From NCBI GenBank assembly GCA_963736685.1, contig CAVTPZ010000002.1, forward strand, positions 1 through 21,191: DNA of 21,191 nt. Direction: 5' to 3'. The notes under the pieces were generated by a model. The model was not told the DNA's origin, ran no database searches, and saw only the letters and a program-made list of their open reading frames with translations. Shown here piece after piece: positions 1 through 6,761 of the stretch; the first letter of the stretch is position 1, and each line of letters begins with the position of its first letter. Source of the DNA: DASUPK01 sp963736685 (GTDB lineage Bacteria; Actinomycetota; Thermoleophilia; Solirubrobacterales; 70-9). The position numbers were made by a program, and so were the translations under genes.

Positions 1-14
1 TTCCATGCAAAGCG
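1..14 (+). repeat. Partial H1 hairpin repeat at window edge
   Basis: The window opens with the loop and right arm of the H1 hairpin (TTCCATGCAAAGCG); the left arm lies outside. The following bases (AATAGCCGC) resemble those after the H1 copy near 2777 (CGATAGCCGC), so the resemblance reaches past the hairpin itself. Confidence 0.7.
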
Positions 15-57
15 AATAGCCGCAGCGCCGGGAGGCGCTCGGTGCGAACCTGAACTG

Positions 58-588
58 ATGGCGATCGGGCCAGAGAAGATGAACGTGCCAGGACCCAAGC
101 TCATTCTCTCGCCGCAGCAGGCGAAGTCAGTTGCCGAGCAGGCCAAGCGTTGCTCACATGTGGAGGTCGAGGACAGTCGCGCCGGCTACCTGAAGGTCAG
201 AAGCTTCGACCGTGAAGGCGAGCCGATCGACGAGCGGTGGATCGACTCCTATGGCTCGGATCGCCTCCGATCGCTTCTGCGGCACGACGAGGACGTTCAC
301 CGGGACTATCCACCCGGCGACGAATCCCGCGTCCCGCCGATCCCGACCAAAATTAGACTCCCGTCAATGGCGGTGGTGATCTTCCTGAGACCCAAGACCC
401 GCAAGGGCCGCGAGATCCTCGAGAGGCTCGAAGAGGAGACCAAGGTCAAGCCGATGCCGGTCATCGAGGACGGCACCCGCCGCTACTACCTGGACGGCAA
501 GGATGCGGACGCCGACGCCTTCGACCCGATGCTCGACCGGATCGACTTGGCGTGGCGGGACCACGTCACGAACTCGACTCCGAACTAG
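58..588 (+). CDS. Hypothetical protein, 176 aa
   Basis: Complete reading frame with high-GC codon use; I do not recognise the family. The protein is charged and soluble, with no signal peptide or membrane segment. Its first half is rich in Arg, Asp and Glu and contains a Pro-rich stretch (about residues 84-100). The second half has a short hydrophobic strand (MAVVIFL, about 104-110), a basic/acidic helix-like segment (KTRKGREILERLEEETK) and an acidic tail. The start is ATG 58. ATG 79, preceded by a purine-rich AGAGAAG that sits too close to be a good ribosome site, is an alternative. The ten bases ending at this start (CTGAACTGAT) recur at the broken start of the next gene. The H1 hairpin at position 1 lies just upstream. 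Function unknown. Confidence 0.6.
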   Translation: MAIGPEKMNVPGPKLILSPQQAKSVAEQAKRCSHVEVEDSRAGYLKVRSFDREGEPIDERWIDSYGSDRLRSLLRHDEDVHRDYPPGDESRVPPIPTKIRLPSMAVVIFLRPKTRKGREILERLEEETKVKPMPVIEDGTRRYYLDGKDADADAFDPMLDRIDLAWRDHVTNSTPN

Positions 589-662
589 CCTAGGTCGAGT
601 AGAGCCGACGCGTCCCTAGGAAGTGGGGAGTCGGGATGCGCCGGGCGGTCTAGGCTGAACTG

Positions 663-988
663 ATCACGACCAAGTACTACGTCGACCTGAGCGTCGCTGA
701 CCAAGAGGAACACGTACGCGTCGGGCTTGTTGGCTCGCTCCCCTTGCTGGCCAATGCCTACGTCGAGGGGTGCCGCATCCTCATTGAGCATGGGGCCACG
801 GGCGATGATCAGCCAGTCTGGTACGCGGTGGCGGAGGAGGACGGTAAGGAACGGCACCTGACGCCCACCGAGATGGGGCGCTCGCCGCCACCTTCGAGCA
901 GAAGTTCCCCGACATCAAGGTCCGTTTCCCCTCGCCCGAGTTCCCCGACATCAAGGTCCGTTTGGCCTCGCCGAGGAACAACGAGTGA
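663..988 (+). pseudogene. Hypothetical gene with lost start and a one-base frameshift
   Basis: Two frames join into one plausible protein of about 108 residues. The first frame reads TTKYYVDLSVADQEEHVRV and continues to ...HLTPTEMG at 875. The second frame picks up at 878 with ALAATFEQKFPDIKVRF and runs to the TGA at 986-988. One G appears to be missing from the GGGG run at 875-878. No ATG, GTG or TTG lies between the upstream in-frame TAG (651-653) and codon 663. The bases CTGAACTGAT before codon 663 match those at the start of the gene at 58, where the codon is ATG; here it is ATC, so the start codon may have mutated. The 3' end carries a 36-bp tandem duplication and overlaps the next start by GTGA. 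Family not recognised. A sequencing error could explain the frameshift but not both defects. Confidence 0.5.
903..974 (+). repeat. 36-bp direct tandem duplication (two units)
   Basis: Units 903-938 and 939-974 match at 32 of 36 positions; the first 25 bases of each are identical. The period is a multiple of three, so the host frame is kept and the peptide FPDIKVR appears twice, 12 residues apart. Confidence 0.85.
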
Positions 989-1104
989 AGCTCGGCATGG
1001 ACTTGGGCTCCATGAGCGTCAGGATCGGACTCTGGTTCATCGGCGCCGTCGCGGCGTTGTTCGTCCTCTACGTCGTCGCCCAGATCCTGATTACTCCGGG
1101 CTAG
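985..1104 (+). CDS. Small single-pass membrane protein, 39 aa
   Basis: A short frame starts at GTG 985, overlapping the stop of the preceding broken gene (GTGA), and ends at TAG 1102-1104. After a short head (MKLGMDLGSMSVR) comes one strongly hydrophobic segment of about 20 residues (GLWFIGAVAALFVLYVVAQI) and a four-to-five-residue tail. ATG 997 and ATG 1012 are in-frame alternative starts that would keep the membrane segment. The translational overlap suggests the two were once co-translated. It matches no family I know. Short length keeps confidence modest; the overlap, membrane segment and codon use support a real gene. Confidence 0.45.
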   Translation: MKLGMDLGSMSVRIGLWFIGAVAALFVLYVVAQILITPG

Positions 1105-1169
1105 GTTCTCGTTTTGACATAGCCAGCCCGAATAACCGCCGGGTAGCGCACCTCGAAAAACGCAAGCGG

Positions 1170-1418
1170 TCATACACCTGCGCTCAAGTCACGCCTCCAC
1201 TTTCCTTCGAGGGCGGCGTGAGCCACCGTTCGGCAATCCTCAGCTCCGCGGGCGAAGCTTGAATCGGTGATTGCCGGTAGTGCCGTCCGCAGCTTCTCCG
1301 CGTCGGAGAAGGGGACGACTTCAACTTCGTCCACTCCGTCCTTTGTTTGCCGGCCACGACAGGCAGCTTCTTCGGCCAGCCCTCGGTCCACGGTGAGTCG
1401 CTCACACTTCCTCTCCAT
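1170..1418 (-). CDS. Possible small hypothetical protein, 82 aa
   Basis: A minus-strand frame from ATG 1418 reads MERKCERLTVDRGLAEEAAC and ends with KWRRDLSAGV. It is mostly charged and helix-like, with no membrane segment. The central part (VDEVEVVPFSDAEKLRTA) uses codons typical of high-GC genes. A longer version of the frame runs upstream to 1529 but crosses the H1 hairpin at 1471-1490, so that extension is probably not coding. Another minus-strand frame overlaps the same DNA and cannot be excluded. If neither is real, 1105-1541 would be a non-coding stretch holding only the hairpin. Confidence 0.3.
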   Translation of the reverse strand: MERKCERLTVDRGLAEEAACRGRQTKDGVDEVEVVPFSDAEKLRTALPAITDSSFARGAEDCRTVAHAALEGKWRRDLSAGV

Positions 1419-1470
1419 GAATTGAGTCGGCTTTCGCAGGTCATCGCCCACGCAGCACTCGCGGCCAGAA

Positions 1471-1490
1471 CCGCTTTCCATGCAAAGCGG
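1471..1490 (+). repeat. H1 hairpin repeat
   Basis: Perfect inverted repeat CCGCTTT / AAAGCGG around the loop CCATGC, 20 bases in all. It lies between the 3' end of the aminotransferase gene and the start of the small ORF at 1418, both on the minus strand. Confidence 0.85.
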
Positions 1491-1541
1491 ATACAGACGA
1501 GCACGTCGCCCCGGCGAGCAGGCGACCAATCGGCCTCGCCT

Positions 1542-2746
1542 TCACCTGGTGTGGCTGTCGGTCGCCACCGGCCCGCCCGTGGCGAGCACGCGTTCGAGCG
1601 TGTCGAGAGCGAACGAGACATCTTCCGAACTGTTAAAGAAGTGAATCGAGAACCTCGTCGATCCGAAGCGCGGGGAGACAATCACTCCCGATTGATTCAT
1701 CCACGCAGCCACCTGCTCGCCGTCGCGCTCGGGGAACGTGCGGTGACGATGCCACTTCGCCGCTCGTCCTCGCGGGGCGTGATCACCTCGGCTCCCAGGT
1801 GTTCGAGCCCCTGGGTGAGCCTCGAAGCCAGTTTCAGGTTGTGCTCGAGGATCCGATCGGCGCCGATCACCGAGATCTGCCTGATCGCGGCCGCCAGCGC
1901 AACGCCGGCGGAGTAGGACATGGTCGCGTACTCGAGTCGCTCGACCACCGACGAGGCTAGCCTGAGCGAAGAGGCGTGCAGCGACCAGGGGTCGACCGCA
2001 CTCTTCCATCCGACGAAGGGCGGGTCGAGCCGCTCGAGCAGCCGCTCGCCGACGTAGCAGAGCGCCGCGCCGAAGGGCCCGCAGAGCCACTTGTAGCCCG
2101 TGCAGAGCAGCGCGTCGACTCTCACGCTGGAGAGATCAATGGGAACCGCCCCCAGCGACTGCGAGGCATCGACGACCAGCAGGGCGCCGTTGGTCTCGGC
2201 CAACTCCGAGAGCTCCTCAAGCTGGTAGCGAAAGCCGGTCGAGTACTGGACGTGGCTGACGCTGATTGCTGCGGTTCGCTGGTCGACGGCCTCAGCGAGC
2301 CCCTCGAACGAGAGCTTGGCCGTCTCCCCGGCCGCTGAAACCAGGCGTACCTCCGCCCCGGTGTCTCGCGCGACCCTCATCCAGGGATAGGTGACGGTGG
2401 GGAACTCGAGGTCGATTGAGACCACATTGCTGCCGCTCTCTGGACGCAGCGACCAGGCGATCTGCGAGAGCGCCTCAGTGACGCTTGTCGCCACCGCGAC
2501 CTGTTCGGCCGGTGCGCCGAGCAGCGCGGCGCCCTCGCGGCGCGCCTGCTCGAGGACGCCCACCTCGGTCGGCTCATCGAACCAAGTGGTGCCATACAGG
2601 CCGAGCTGGCGCTGGAACTTCTCCTCCTCGGCCAGGGCGCTCCGCGACATTAGACCGATCGAGGCCGTGTTCATGTAACAGATGTCGTCGAGTGAGGGGA
2701 ATTCGCCCGCGGGGACCAGCGAGGCGTCTACGTTCTCCTCCGACAT
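1542..2746 (-). pseudogene. Class-V aminotransferase-fold PLP enzyme, frameshifted
   Basis: Members of this fold (cysteine desulfurase, isopenicillin-N-epimerase-like and related enzymes) use pyridoxal phosphate. Visible hallmarks are the N-terminal MNTASIGLMS, the central SVSHVQYSTGFRYQLEEL, the cofactor Asp in LLVVDASQSLGA, and the Schiff-base lysine in LLCTGYKWLCGPFG. From ATG 2746 the frame runs intact to about 1740. There it leaves the family reading and stops at 1697. The missing C-terminal part (FPERDGEQVAAWMNQSG, then STRFSIHFFNSSED) continues in a neighbouring frame to TGA 1542-1544. One base appears lost near 1735-1742. Restored length would be about 401 residues, normal for the family. 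The C-terminal domain still looks protein-like, so the lesion is recent or a sequencing error. The substrate cannot be told. It is divergent from the HNH gene, with two hairpins between. Confidence 0.8.
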
Positions 2747-2776
2747 CGCCCATGCAGTATCCCGCGCGCAAGTACT

Positions 2777-2819
2777 GCTTTCCATGCAAAGCCGATAGCC
2801 GCTTCTCGTCCAAAGCGGC
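2777..2819 (+). repeat. Composite H1+H2 hairpin repeat
   Basis: H1 (GCTTT CCATGC AAAGC, 2777-2792) is followed five bases later by H2 (GCCGCTT / AAGCGGC, 2798-2819, loop containing CGTCC). It sits between the divergent starts of the aminotransferase (2746, minus) and the HNH gene (2919, plus), where a terminator would not be expected. Confidence 0.85.
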
Positions 2820-2918
2820 AATTTCGGCCCATTACAGGAGGGACGCCTTTGCTCCCGCTTTCACGCGAGAGGAGCACTCTGCTCGCACTCGGCGAGAGCG
2901 ACTGGCAATACTGCGCGG

Positions 2919-3518
2919 GTGCCCGGCGAGGAGCAGCGCCATGAGACGCTCGTCGACCAGCTCGAAGCCGTGGTCGAGGCGCTCGCCTCGAACGACCGAG
3001 CGGTGGCGGAGCGCGCAATCGAGCCGATCAGCTTCACGCCAGGAGAGCCCGCCTCGCCGCGCCGCTACCCAAGTAAGCGCGTGGAGGCGGAGGTGTTCTG
3101 GCGGGACTCGTTTACCTGCCGCTATTGCCGGAGCCGCACGATCGACCGCGGGGTCCTCAGCCTGATCTCCGGAGTCTTTCCGAAGGAGTTCCCGGAGGCG
3201 GGGTCGCGCGCGCTCGATCACCCGGCCTACTGGACGATCTACGCCACCGTCGATCACGTCAATCCCGGGTCGCGGGGCGGGGACTGGCTAGACCCCAAGA
3301 ACCTCGCTACGGCGTGCCGGCTTTGCCAGTACCAGAAGAAAGACCATCTCCTCAGCGAGCTGCACCGGGAGCTGCTGGCGCCGGTGGCGGCGGGCTGGGA
3401 CGGCCTGGTGCGAAGCTACCGGCGGCTGTGGGAGGCATGCGGCGAACCGTTCTCCGAGTACCACCAGTCGCGGCTAACGGCGTTGGAGGAGAGCGATCCG
3501 ACGAGGCCGGGGCCCTGA
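2919..3518 (+). CDS. HNH-family endonuclease, 199 aa
   Basis: The protein carries an HNH nuclease core with zinc-binding Cys pairs: CRYC (C67, C70), the catalytic DHVNPGSRGG (D112, H113), an Asn at 128 and CRLC (C133, C136) followed by Gln-Tyr-Gln-Lys-Lys. In this family the His acts as general base in a beta-beta-alpha metal site that cuts DNA. Residues 1-45 are acidic and helical; the C-terminal 55 residues are also helical and may bind DNA or a partner. The start used is GTG 2919, with no clear ribosome site. An AGGAGGG at about 2837 is too far upstream to serve it. No methyltransferase or phage gene lies beside it, so restriction or homing roles are not supported. It stands alone between two hairpin loci. 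Confidence 0.85.
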   Translation: MPGEEQRHETLVDQLEAVVEALASNDRAVAERAIEPISFTPGEPASPRRYPSKRVEAEVFWRDSFTCRYCRSRTIDRGVLSLISGVFPKEFPEAGSRALDHPAYWTIYATVDHVNPGSRGGDWLDPKNLATACRLCQYQKKDHLLSELHRELLAPVAAGWDGLVRSYRRLWEACGEPFSEYHQSRLTALEESDPTRPGP

Positions 3519-3633
3519 GGCGCTTACCGGGGATCGCCGGCGCGGCGCCCCCGGGTGGCGGGGCTCCTGGTGCGAGGCAGAGGCGGAGATGGTGCGGCTC
3601 CTTTGCGCGACAAGCGAGCGTCAGCTCAAGACC

Positions 3634-3655
3634 GCTGCTTTCCATGCAAAGCAGC
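3634..3655 (+). repeat. H1 hairpin repeat, left end of copy A
   Basis: Perfect 8-bp stem GCTGCTTT / AAAGCAGC around the loop CCATGC. Identical to the hairpin at 8388-8409. Confidence 0.88.
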
Positions 3656-3672
3656 AGTCTTGCGTGGCGGCT

Positions 3673-3900
3673 CTAGCGCAAGGGGCGACCGCTCGGTCGC
3701 GAGGCGATCGACCAGCGCCAGGGAGGTTCCTCGCCCGGCGGGAACAGGTAGTGGTCCCCTCCGGGGAGCGTCTCCAAGGGAACCAGCGCCGGGTCGTCCT
3801 CGAGGTTCAGCCGGATCACGGACGCGGCGGCAATTTCGGCCACCCCCGCGGCACGGACAATCCTTTGCCAGCCAAGTCCCGGTATCTAGAGCCAGTTAGT
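3673..3900 (-). pseudogene. Truncated 3' fragment of the pilin-like gene (copy A)
   Basis: Read on the minus strand it encodes the C-terminal end of the protein at 8427-9077: GLGWQRIVRAAGVAEIAAAS through DHYLFPPGEEPPWRWSIASR to the same final residues and TAG stop. Going upstream the frame meets an in-frame TAG (3886-3888) where the intact gene has a Tyr codon, and similarity to the intact gene fades just beyond. There is no N-terminal prepilin part and no start codon. One residue in the shared part differs from the intact gene (Arg to Gly in LPGGDHY). It cannot make a pilin. Confidence 0.8.
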
Positions 3901-3933
3901 AACCCCGCACTCATGGGCGGACGGTGTCCCGCT

Positions 3934-3966
3934 ACTCGTCCAAAGCGCCGCTTCCCATACAAAGCG
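3934..3966 (+). repeat. Double hairpin-like repeat, right end of copy A
   Basis: An H2 right half (ACTCGTCCAAAGCG) is followed by a variant H1 (CGCTT, loop CCCATACA, AAGCG). The arrangement aligns with the end of copy B (TACTCATCCAAACTGCCGCT and onward). It sits 19 bases past the 3' end of the acyltransferase gene. Confidence 0.7.
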
Positions 3967-3985
3967 ACACACTGCGCGGCCGGCT

Positions 3986-5032
3986 CTACTTCTGCCCACC
4001 CGGCTTCTTGACTTTTTCGGCCTCGATCGCCGCCTCGACCTCTCGCTCGAGACCGCCGTGCTTCAGCTCCTCGACGACTTCGCTCTTCTCGTGCCGCGAA
4101 CCCAGCGTGCCGACGACCGGCAGCTCGCGCTCGGCCGAGAGTTCGTCGAGCGCCTCCTGCATCATCATCGTGACCGCGTTGTAGACCACCTCCTCGTCGG
4201 GCTGGGGGCCAAATCGGCGGCGCAGGTCGATCCTGGGCAGGACCTGGATTGTGATCTGGGAGGGCAGCGGGATGCGGCCCGGCAGGTCCAGCACCGTCAC
4301 GCCGAAGGGAGGTGCGATTTGGATCGGCACGACCTTTAGCCGCAGCAGCCTGTCGAGGGCAAGGAGGTGAGAAAGCCGCTCGCCGCGGGTCAGGAAGAGG
4401 GCAGTCTCCTGGCCCCCGATCGCCACTACCGGGACGATCGGCACGTCAGCCGCAAGCGCGAGGCGGACGAAGCCGCTGCGATGTCCGAAGTCGATTTCCC
4501 CCGAGTGCCAGGAGGGGCGGTAGGTCTCGTGGTCCCCGCCCGGATAGACCAGAAGCGCAGCACCCTTCCCCAGCGCCGTCATCGCGTTTTCGTGATTGGC
4601 AGGGATCGTTCCGTACCGGCGCAGCATGACGAGACCCGGCACCCGGAAGACGAGGTCGTGGGCGAGCTGGTGGAACAGCCGGTCGGGGCCGAAGTAGTTG
4701 TAGAAACCGAAGGCGAAGGCGAAGGTGTCGGCGATCAGCGTGCCGCCCGAGTGATTGCCAACAAGAATCACCGGCCCCTTGGCCGGGATCTGCTCTAGAC
4801 CGCGCACCTTGGGACGGAAGTAGAGTTGCGCCGCGCGGCTATACCCTGGCAGGGTCTGGCGGATAAACCGCGGGTCGCGCTCGGCCAGCGGGTCCTTGGC
4901 GCGGGAGCCGAGCAGGTCCCGGACCACTACAGAGGCCGTTGCGCGGGTGGCGCCGAGCGCCTGGCTGAAGATCTCCCTCACCAGCTTCTCCTGCGCGCCA
5001 ATAGGGAGTGCCTCATTGCTTCCGCCCTTCAA
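3986..5032 (-). CDS. PlsC/DGAT-like lysophospholipid acyltransferase family protein
   Basis: The protein resembles the membrane-associated glycerolipid acyltransferase superfamily, which transfers acyl groups to lysophospholipids or related lipids. The catalytic-histidine region is VILVGNHSGGTLIAD (H94 with the first start). It has the NHSGG form of a subgroup rather than the strict H-x4-D box. A second block, LLVYPGGDHETYRPSWHSG (about 161-179), corresponds to the substrate-binding region after the catalytic box. The first start is TTG 5032 (348 aa). GTG 4981 (331 aa) has a better ribosome site (AGGAG about seven bases upstream) and would remove 17 residues of low complexity, so it is a serious alternative. 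The C-terminal 60 residues are charged and helical, ending in KVKKPGGQK. It is flanked by repeat copies A and B. The exact substrate is not known. Confidence 0.8.
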   Translation of the reverse strand: MKGGSNEALPIGAQEKLVREIFSQALGATRATASVVVRDLLGSRAKDPLAERDPRFIRQTLPGYSRAAQLYFRPKVRGLEQIPAKGPVILVGNHSGGTLIADTFAFAFGFYNYFGPDRLFHQLAHDLVFRVPGLVMLRRYGTIPANHENAMTALGKGAALLVYPGGDHETYRPSWHSGEIDFGHRSGFVRLALAADVPIVPVVAIGGQETALFLTRGERLSHLLALDRLLRLKVVPIQIAPPFGVTVLDLPGRIPLPSQITIQVLPRIDLRRRFGPQPDEEVVYNAVTMMMQEALDELSAERELPVVGTLGSRHEKSEVVEELKHGGLEREVEAAIEAEKVKKPGGQK

Positions 5033-5171
5033 TCAAGTTCACGTGGACACGGTCGCATCTCGTGCTCGCGCCGCCATCCGTGTTCTCCACCGGACTGCGT
5101 CAAAGTCGGAACACGGAGCCATGGCAGGCGTGAATCCCTAAGAAAGTGGTGCAGCTAACCGGATACCCCAC

Positions 5172-5185
5172 TCCATGCAAAGCGG
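5172..5185 (+). repeat. Degenerate H1 hairpin, left end of copy B
   Basis: Only the loop and right arm remain (TCCATGCAAAGCGG); the left arm is altered to CCCCAC. Confidence 0.65.
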
Positions 5186-5203
5186 CAATCGCGCATCGCA
5201 GCT

Positions 5204-5429
5204 TTAACCGAAGGGGCGACCGCTCGGTCGTGAGACGATCGACCAGCGCCAGGGAGGTTCCTCGCCCGGTGGGAACAGGTAGTGGTCGCGTCCCTCAAGG
5301 GTCTCGAGTGGGACCAACGCGGGGTCATCCTCGTGGCTGAGGCGGAGCCGGGCCGCCGCGGCGATCTCGACGGCGCCGGCGATGCGGACGATCTGCTGCC
5401 AGCCAGCGTTGGGTATCTAGAGCCATTTA
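5204..5429 (-). pseudogene. Truncated 3' fragment of the pilin-like gene (copy B)
   Basis: Minus-strand reading gives GWQQIVRIAGAVEIAAAARL and HEDDPALVPLETLEGRDHYL, then FPPGEEPPWRWSIVSRPSGR and a TAA stop, clearly homologous to the C-terminus of the protein at 8427-9077. Many differences from that gene are silent or conservative, so this sequence was under protein-level selection before or after it was copied. The in-frame TAG (5417-5419) is at the same codon as in copy A, and the N-terminal part is absent. A different minus-strand frame is open across the same DNA but matches nothing. Confidence 0.75.
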
Positions 5430-5464
5430 GTAACCCGGACTCGTGGGCGGACGTGACGCGCTTA

Positions 5465-5497
5465 CTCATCCAAACTGCCGCTTTCGTCCAAAGCGGC
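5465..5497 (+). repeat. H2 hairpin repeat, right end of copy B
   Basis: A degenerate half element (CTCATCCAAAC) is followed by a perfect 8-bp H2 stem, GCCGCTTT / AAAGCGGC, around loop CGTCC (5477-5497). It lies upstream of the hydrolase gene at 5600. Confidence 0.85.
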
Positions 5498-5587
5498 TAT
5501 CAAGCAGCCTCATCGCCGCGCGTCAAAGGCTGTGGCAACTACGGGTTGCATCCACTTCTAGTCTGGACGATCATCTCTTTCCAGCAG

Positions 5588-5593
5588 AAGGAG
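5588..5593 (+). promoter_or_regulatory. Ribosome binding site fixing the hydrolase start
   Basis: AAGGAG lies six bases before ATG 5600. The reading frame is open much further upstream, back into repeat copy B, so this site decides the start. Confidence 0.8.
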
Positions 5594-5599
5594 ATCCTG

Positions 5600-6568
5600 A
5601 TGAGTTCAGTTTCTAGCGACCTGCCCGTCGCTGAAGGCGCCGGCTCCGTATCCGGAGCGCCGGAGCTCCCTCCGGGATTCACCGATACGTTCACCAGCCA
5701 CTACGTCGAAGCCGGTGACATACGCATGCACGCGGTTATCGGCGGCGACGGTCCACCACTGCTGCTAATTCACGGCTGGCCCGAGTCCTGGTACGCATGG
5801 CGGCTGATGATGCCGGCGCTGGCCGAGACCTTCGAGGTGATCGCGGTCGATCAGCGTGGTATGGGCCTGTCCGATAAGCCCCGGGACGGCTACGACACCG
5901 CAACCCTCGCAAACGACCTTGTGGCGTTGATGGACGCGCTCGGCCACCAGCGATTCGCCATAGTCGGCTGCGACACCGGACTGCTCATTGGCTACGCCCT
6001 GGCCGCTGATCACCCCGACCGAGTCGACCGCCTAGCACTCGGGGAAGCCCCGCTTCCGGGCGTGTCTCCCTCGCCGCCACTGTTCCTCCCCGGGCCGCTC
6101 AACGAACGCCTGTGGCACATCCCGTTCAACGCACTTCCAGTGGTCAACGAGAAGCTCGTCAGCGGGCGGGAGGACATCTTCTTCGGCGAGAAGTTTTCGA
6201 ACGCGGCCGGAAAGAAGAAGCTGTCCACCGACGCCGTCAAGTACTACGTCGACCTCCTCGCGGCCGATCCGGAGGCGCTACGGGGCAGCTTCGAGCTCTA
6301 CCGCGCTTTCCCGGTGAGCCAGGCGCAGAACGAGCAGCGCAAGACGCTGCGGCTGACGATGCCCGTCCTGGCGATCGGCGGAGCGGAAAGCTTCGGCGAA
6401 CAGGTCGGCAAGACGATGGAACTCGTCGCGGACGACGTGCAAACCGTGGTCCTGCCCGACTCCAAACACTGGGTCGCCGAACAGGCTCCGGACGCGATGC
6501 TCGCCGCCCTGATCGGGTTCCTGGCCCCGTACCGTGAGAGAGCGGGCGCGGATCCTGCCCGGGTCTAG
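5600..6568 (+). CDS. Alpha/beta hydrolase, epoxide hydrolase/dehalogenase type, 322 aa
   Basis: This is an alpha/beta-hydrolase-fold enzyme with an aspartate nucleophile, as in epoxide hydrolases and haloalkane or haloacetate dehalogenases, which form a covalent ester to Asp that water then breaks. The oxyanion-hole motif is LLLIHGWPESWYAW (HGWP at 58-61). A second signature is VDQRGMGLSDKP. The nucleophile elbow is VGCDTG with D125. The catalytic His is in DSKHWVAEQAP near the C-terminus. A cap domain of about 100 residues (about 145-250) lies between. Epoxide hydrolase and dehalogenase cannot be separated without cap residues. Residues 1-25 are a Ser/Ala/Pro-rich extension without a convincing signal peptide. 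Start ATG 5600 has a strong ribosome site. The next gene, another hydrolase, follows in the same direction after a hairpin pair. Confidence 0.88.
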   Translation: MSSVSSDLPVAEGAGSVSGAPELPPGFTDTFTSHYVEAGDIRMHAVIGGDGPPLLLIHGWPESWYAWRLMMPALAETFEVIAVDQRGMGLSDKPRDGYDTATLANDLVALMDALGHQRFAIVGCDTGLLIGYALAADHPDRVDRLALGEAPLPGVSPSPPLFLPGPLNERLWHIPFNALPVVNEKLVSGREDIFFGEKFSNAAGKKKLSTDAVKYYVDLLAADPEALRGSFELYRAFPVSQAQNEQRKTLRLTMPVLAIGGAESFGEQVGKTMELVADDVQTVVLPDSKHWVAEQAPDAMLAALIGFLAPYRERAGADPARV

Positions 6569-6620
6569 CCCGGCATACGTGGTCCAACTGAGCGGATCGT
6601 TACGGCGATTCGGGAAGGCG

Positions 6621-6666
6621 CTGCTTTCCATGCAAAGCAGGACTGCCGCCTCTCGTCCAAAGCGGC
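6621..6666 (+). repeat. Composite H1+H2 hairpin repeat
   Basis: H1 with a 7-bp stem (CTGCTTT / AAAGCAG, 6621-6640) is followed four bases later by H2 (GCCGC / GCGGC around CTCGTCCAA, 6645-6666). It lies between two co-directional hydrolase genes, 52 bases after the first stop. Confidence 0.85.
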
Positions 6667-6761
6667 TGTTTAACGCCTACGCCTCCGAGCGGGCTCACGG
6701 GTCCGCCTGATCATGCAAAGGTGTTTCCGGGCTGCCGACGACAACCACGAGGAGAGGGCTG

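Larger units (their letters stand above)
3634..3966. repeat. 333-bp repeat unit, copy A
   Basis: The unit begins with an H1 hairpin (3634-3655), continues through a copy of the 3' end of the pilin-like gene (stop at 3673-3675), then a flank holding TATCTAGAGCCAGTTAGTAA, and ends in a double H2/H1-like hairpin (3934-3966). Copy B at 5172-5497 has the same parts in the same order. Positions 3634-3882 match 8388-8636 without gaps, with only five differences in 249 bases. Confidence 0.85.
5172..5497. repeat. ~326-bp repeat unit, copy B
   Basis: Same layout as copy A: an H1 remnant (5172-5185), a pilin-gene 3' fragment (stop at 5204-5206, the same 31-base distance from the CCATGC loop as in copy A), a flank with TATCTAGAGCCATTTAGTAA, and a terminal double hairpin (to 5497). 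The body differs from A and C at many third-codon positions, so this copy is older. Confidence 0.8.

Noticed and set aside
873..880. Programmed -1 frameshifting at the GGGG run
   Set aside because: No canonical slippery heptamer is present, no downstream stem was evident, and the gene also lacks a normal start, so decay or a sequencing error is simpler.
2815..2829. A 15-base match (GCGGCAATTTCGGCC) between the H2 right arm region and the pilin-gene copies at 3827-3841
   Set aside because: The flanks do not match, and in GC-rich DNA of this length a single 15-base match can occur by chance.
5155..5469. An Arg/Ser-rich minus-strand ORF of 104 residues across repeat copy B
   Set aside because: It is an out-of-frame reading of the pilin-gene fragment and terminates inside the hairpin region; its composition is typical of shadow frames.
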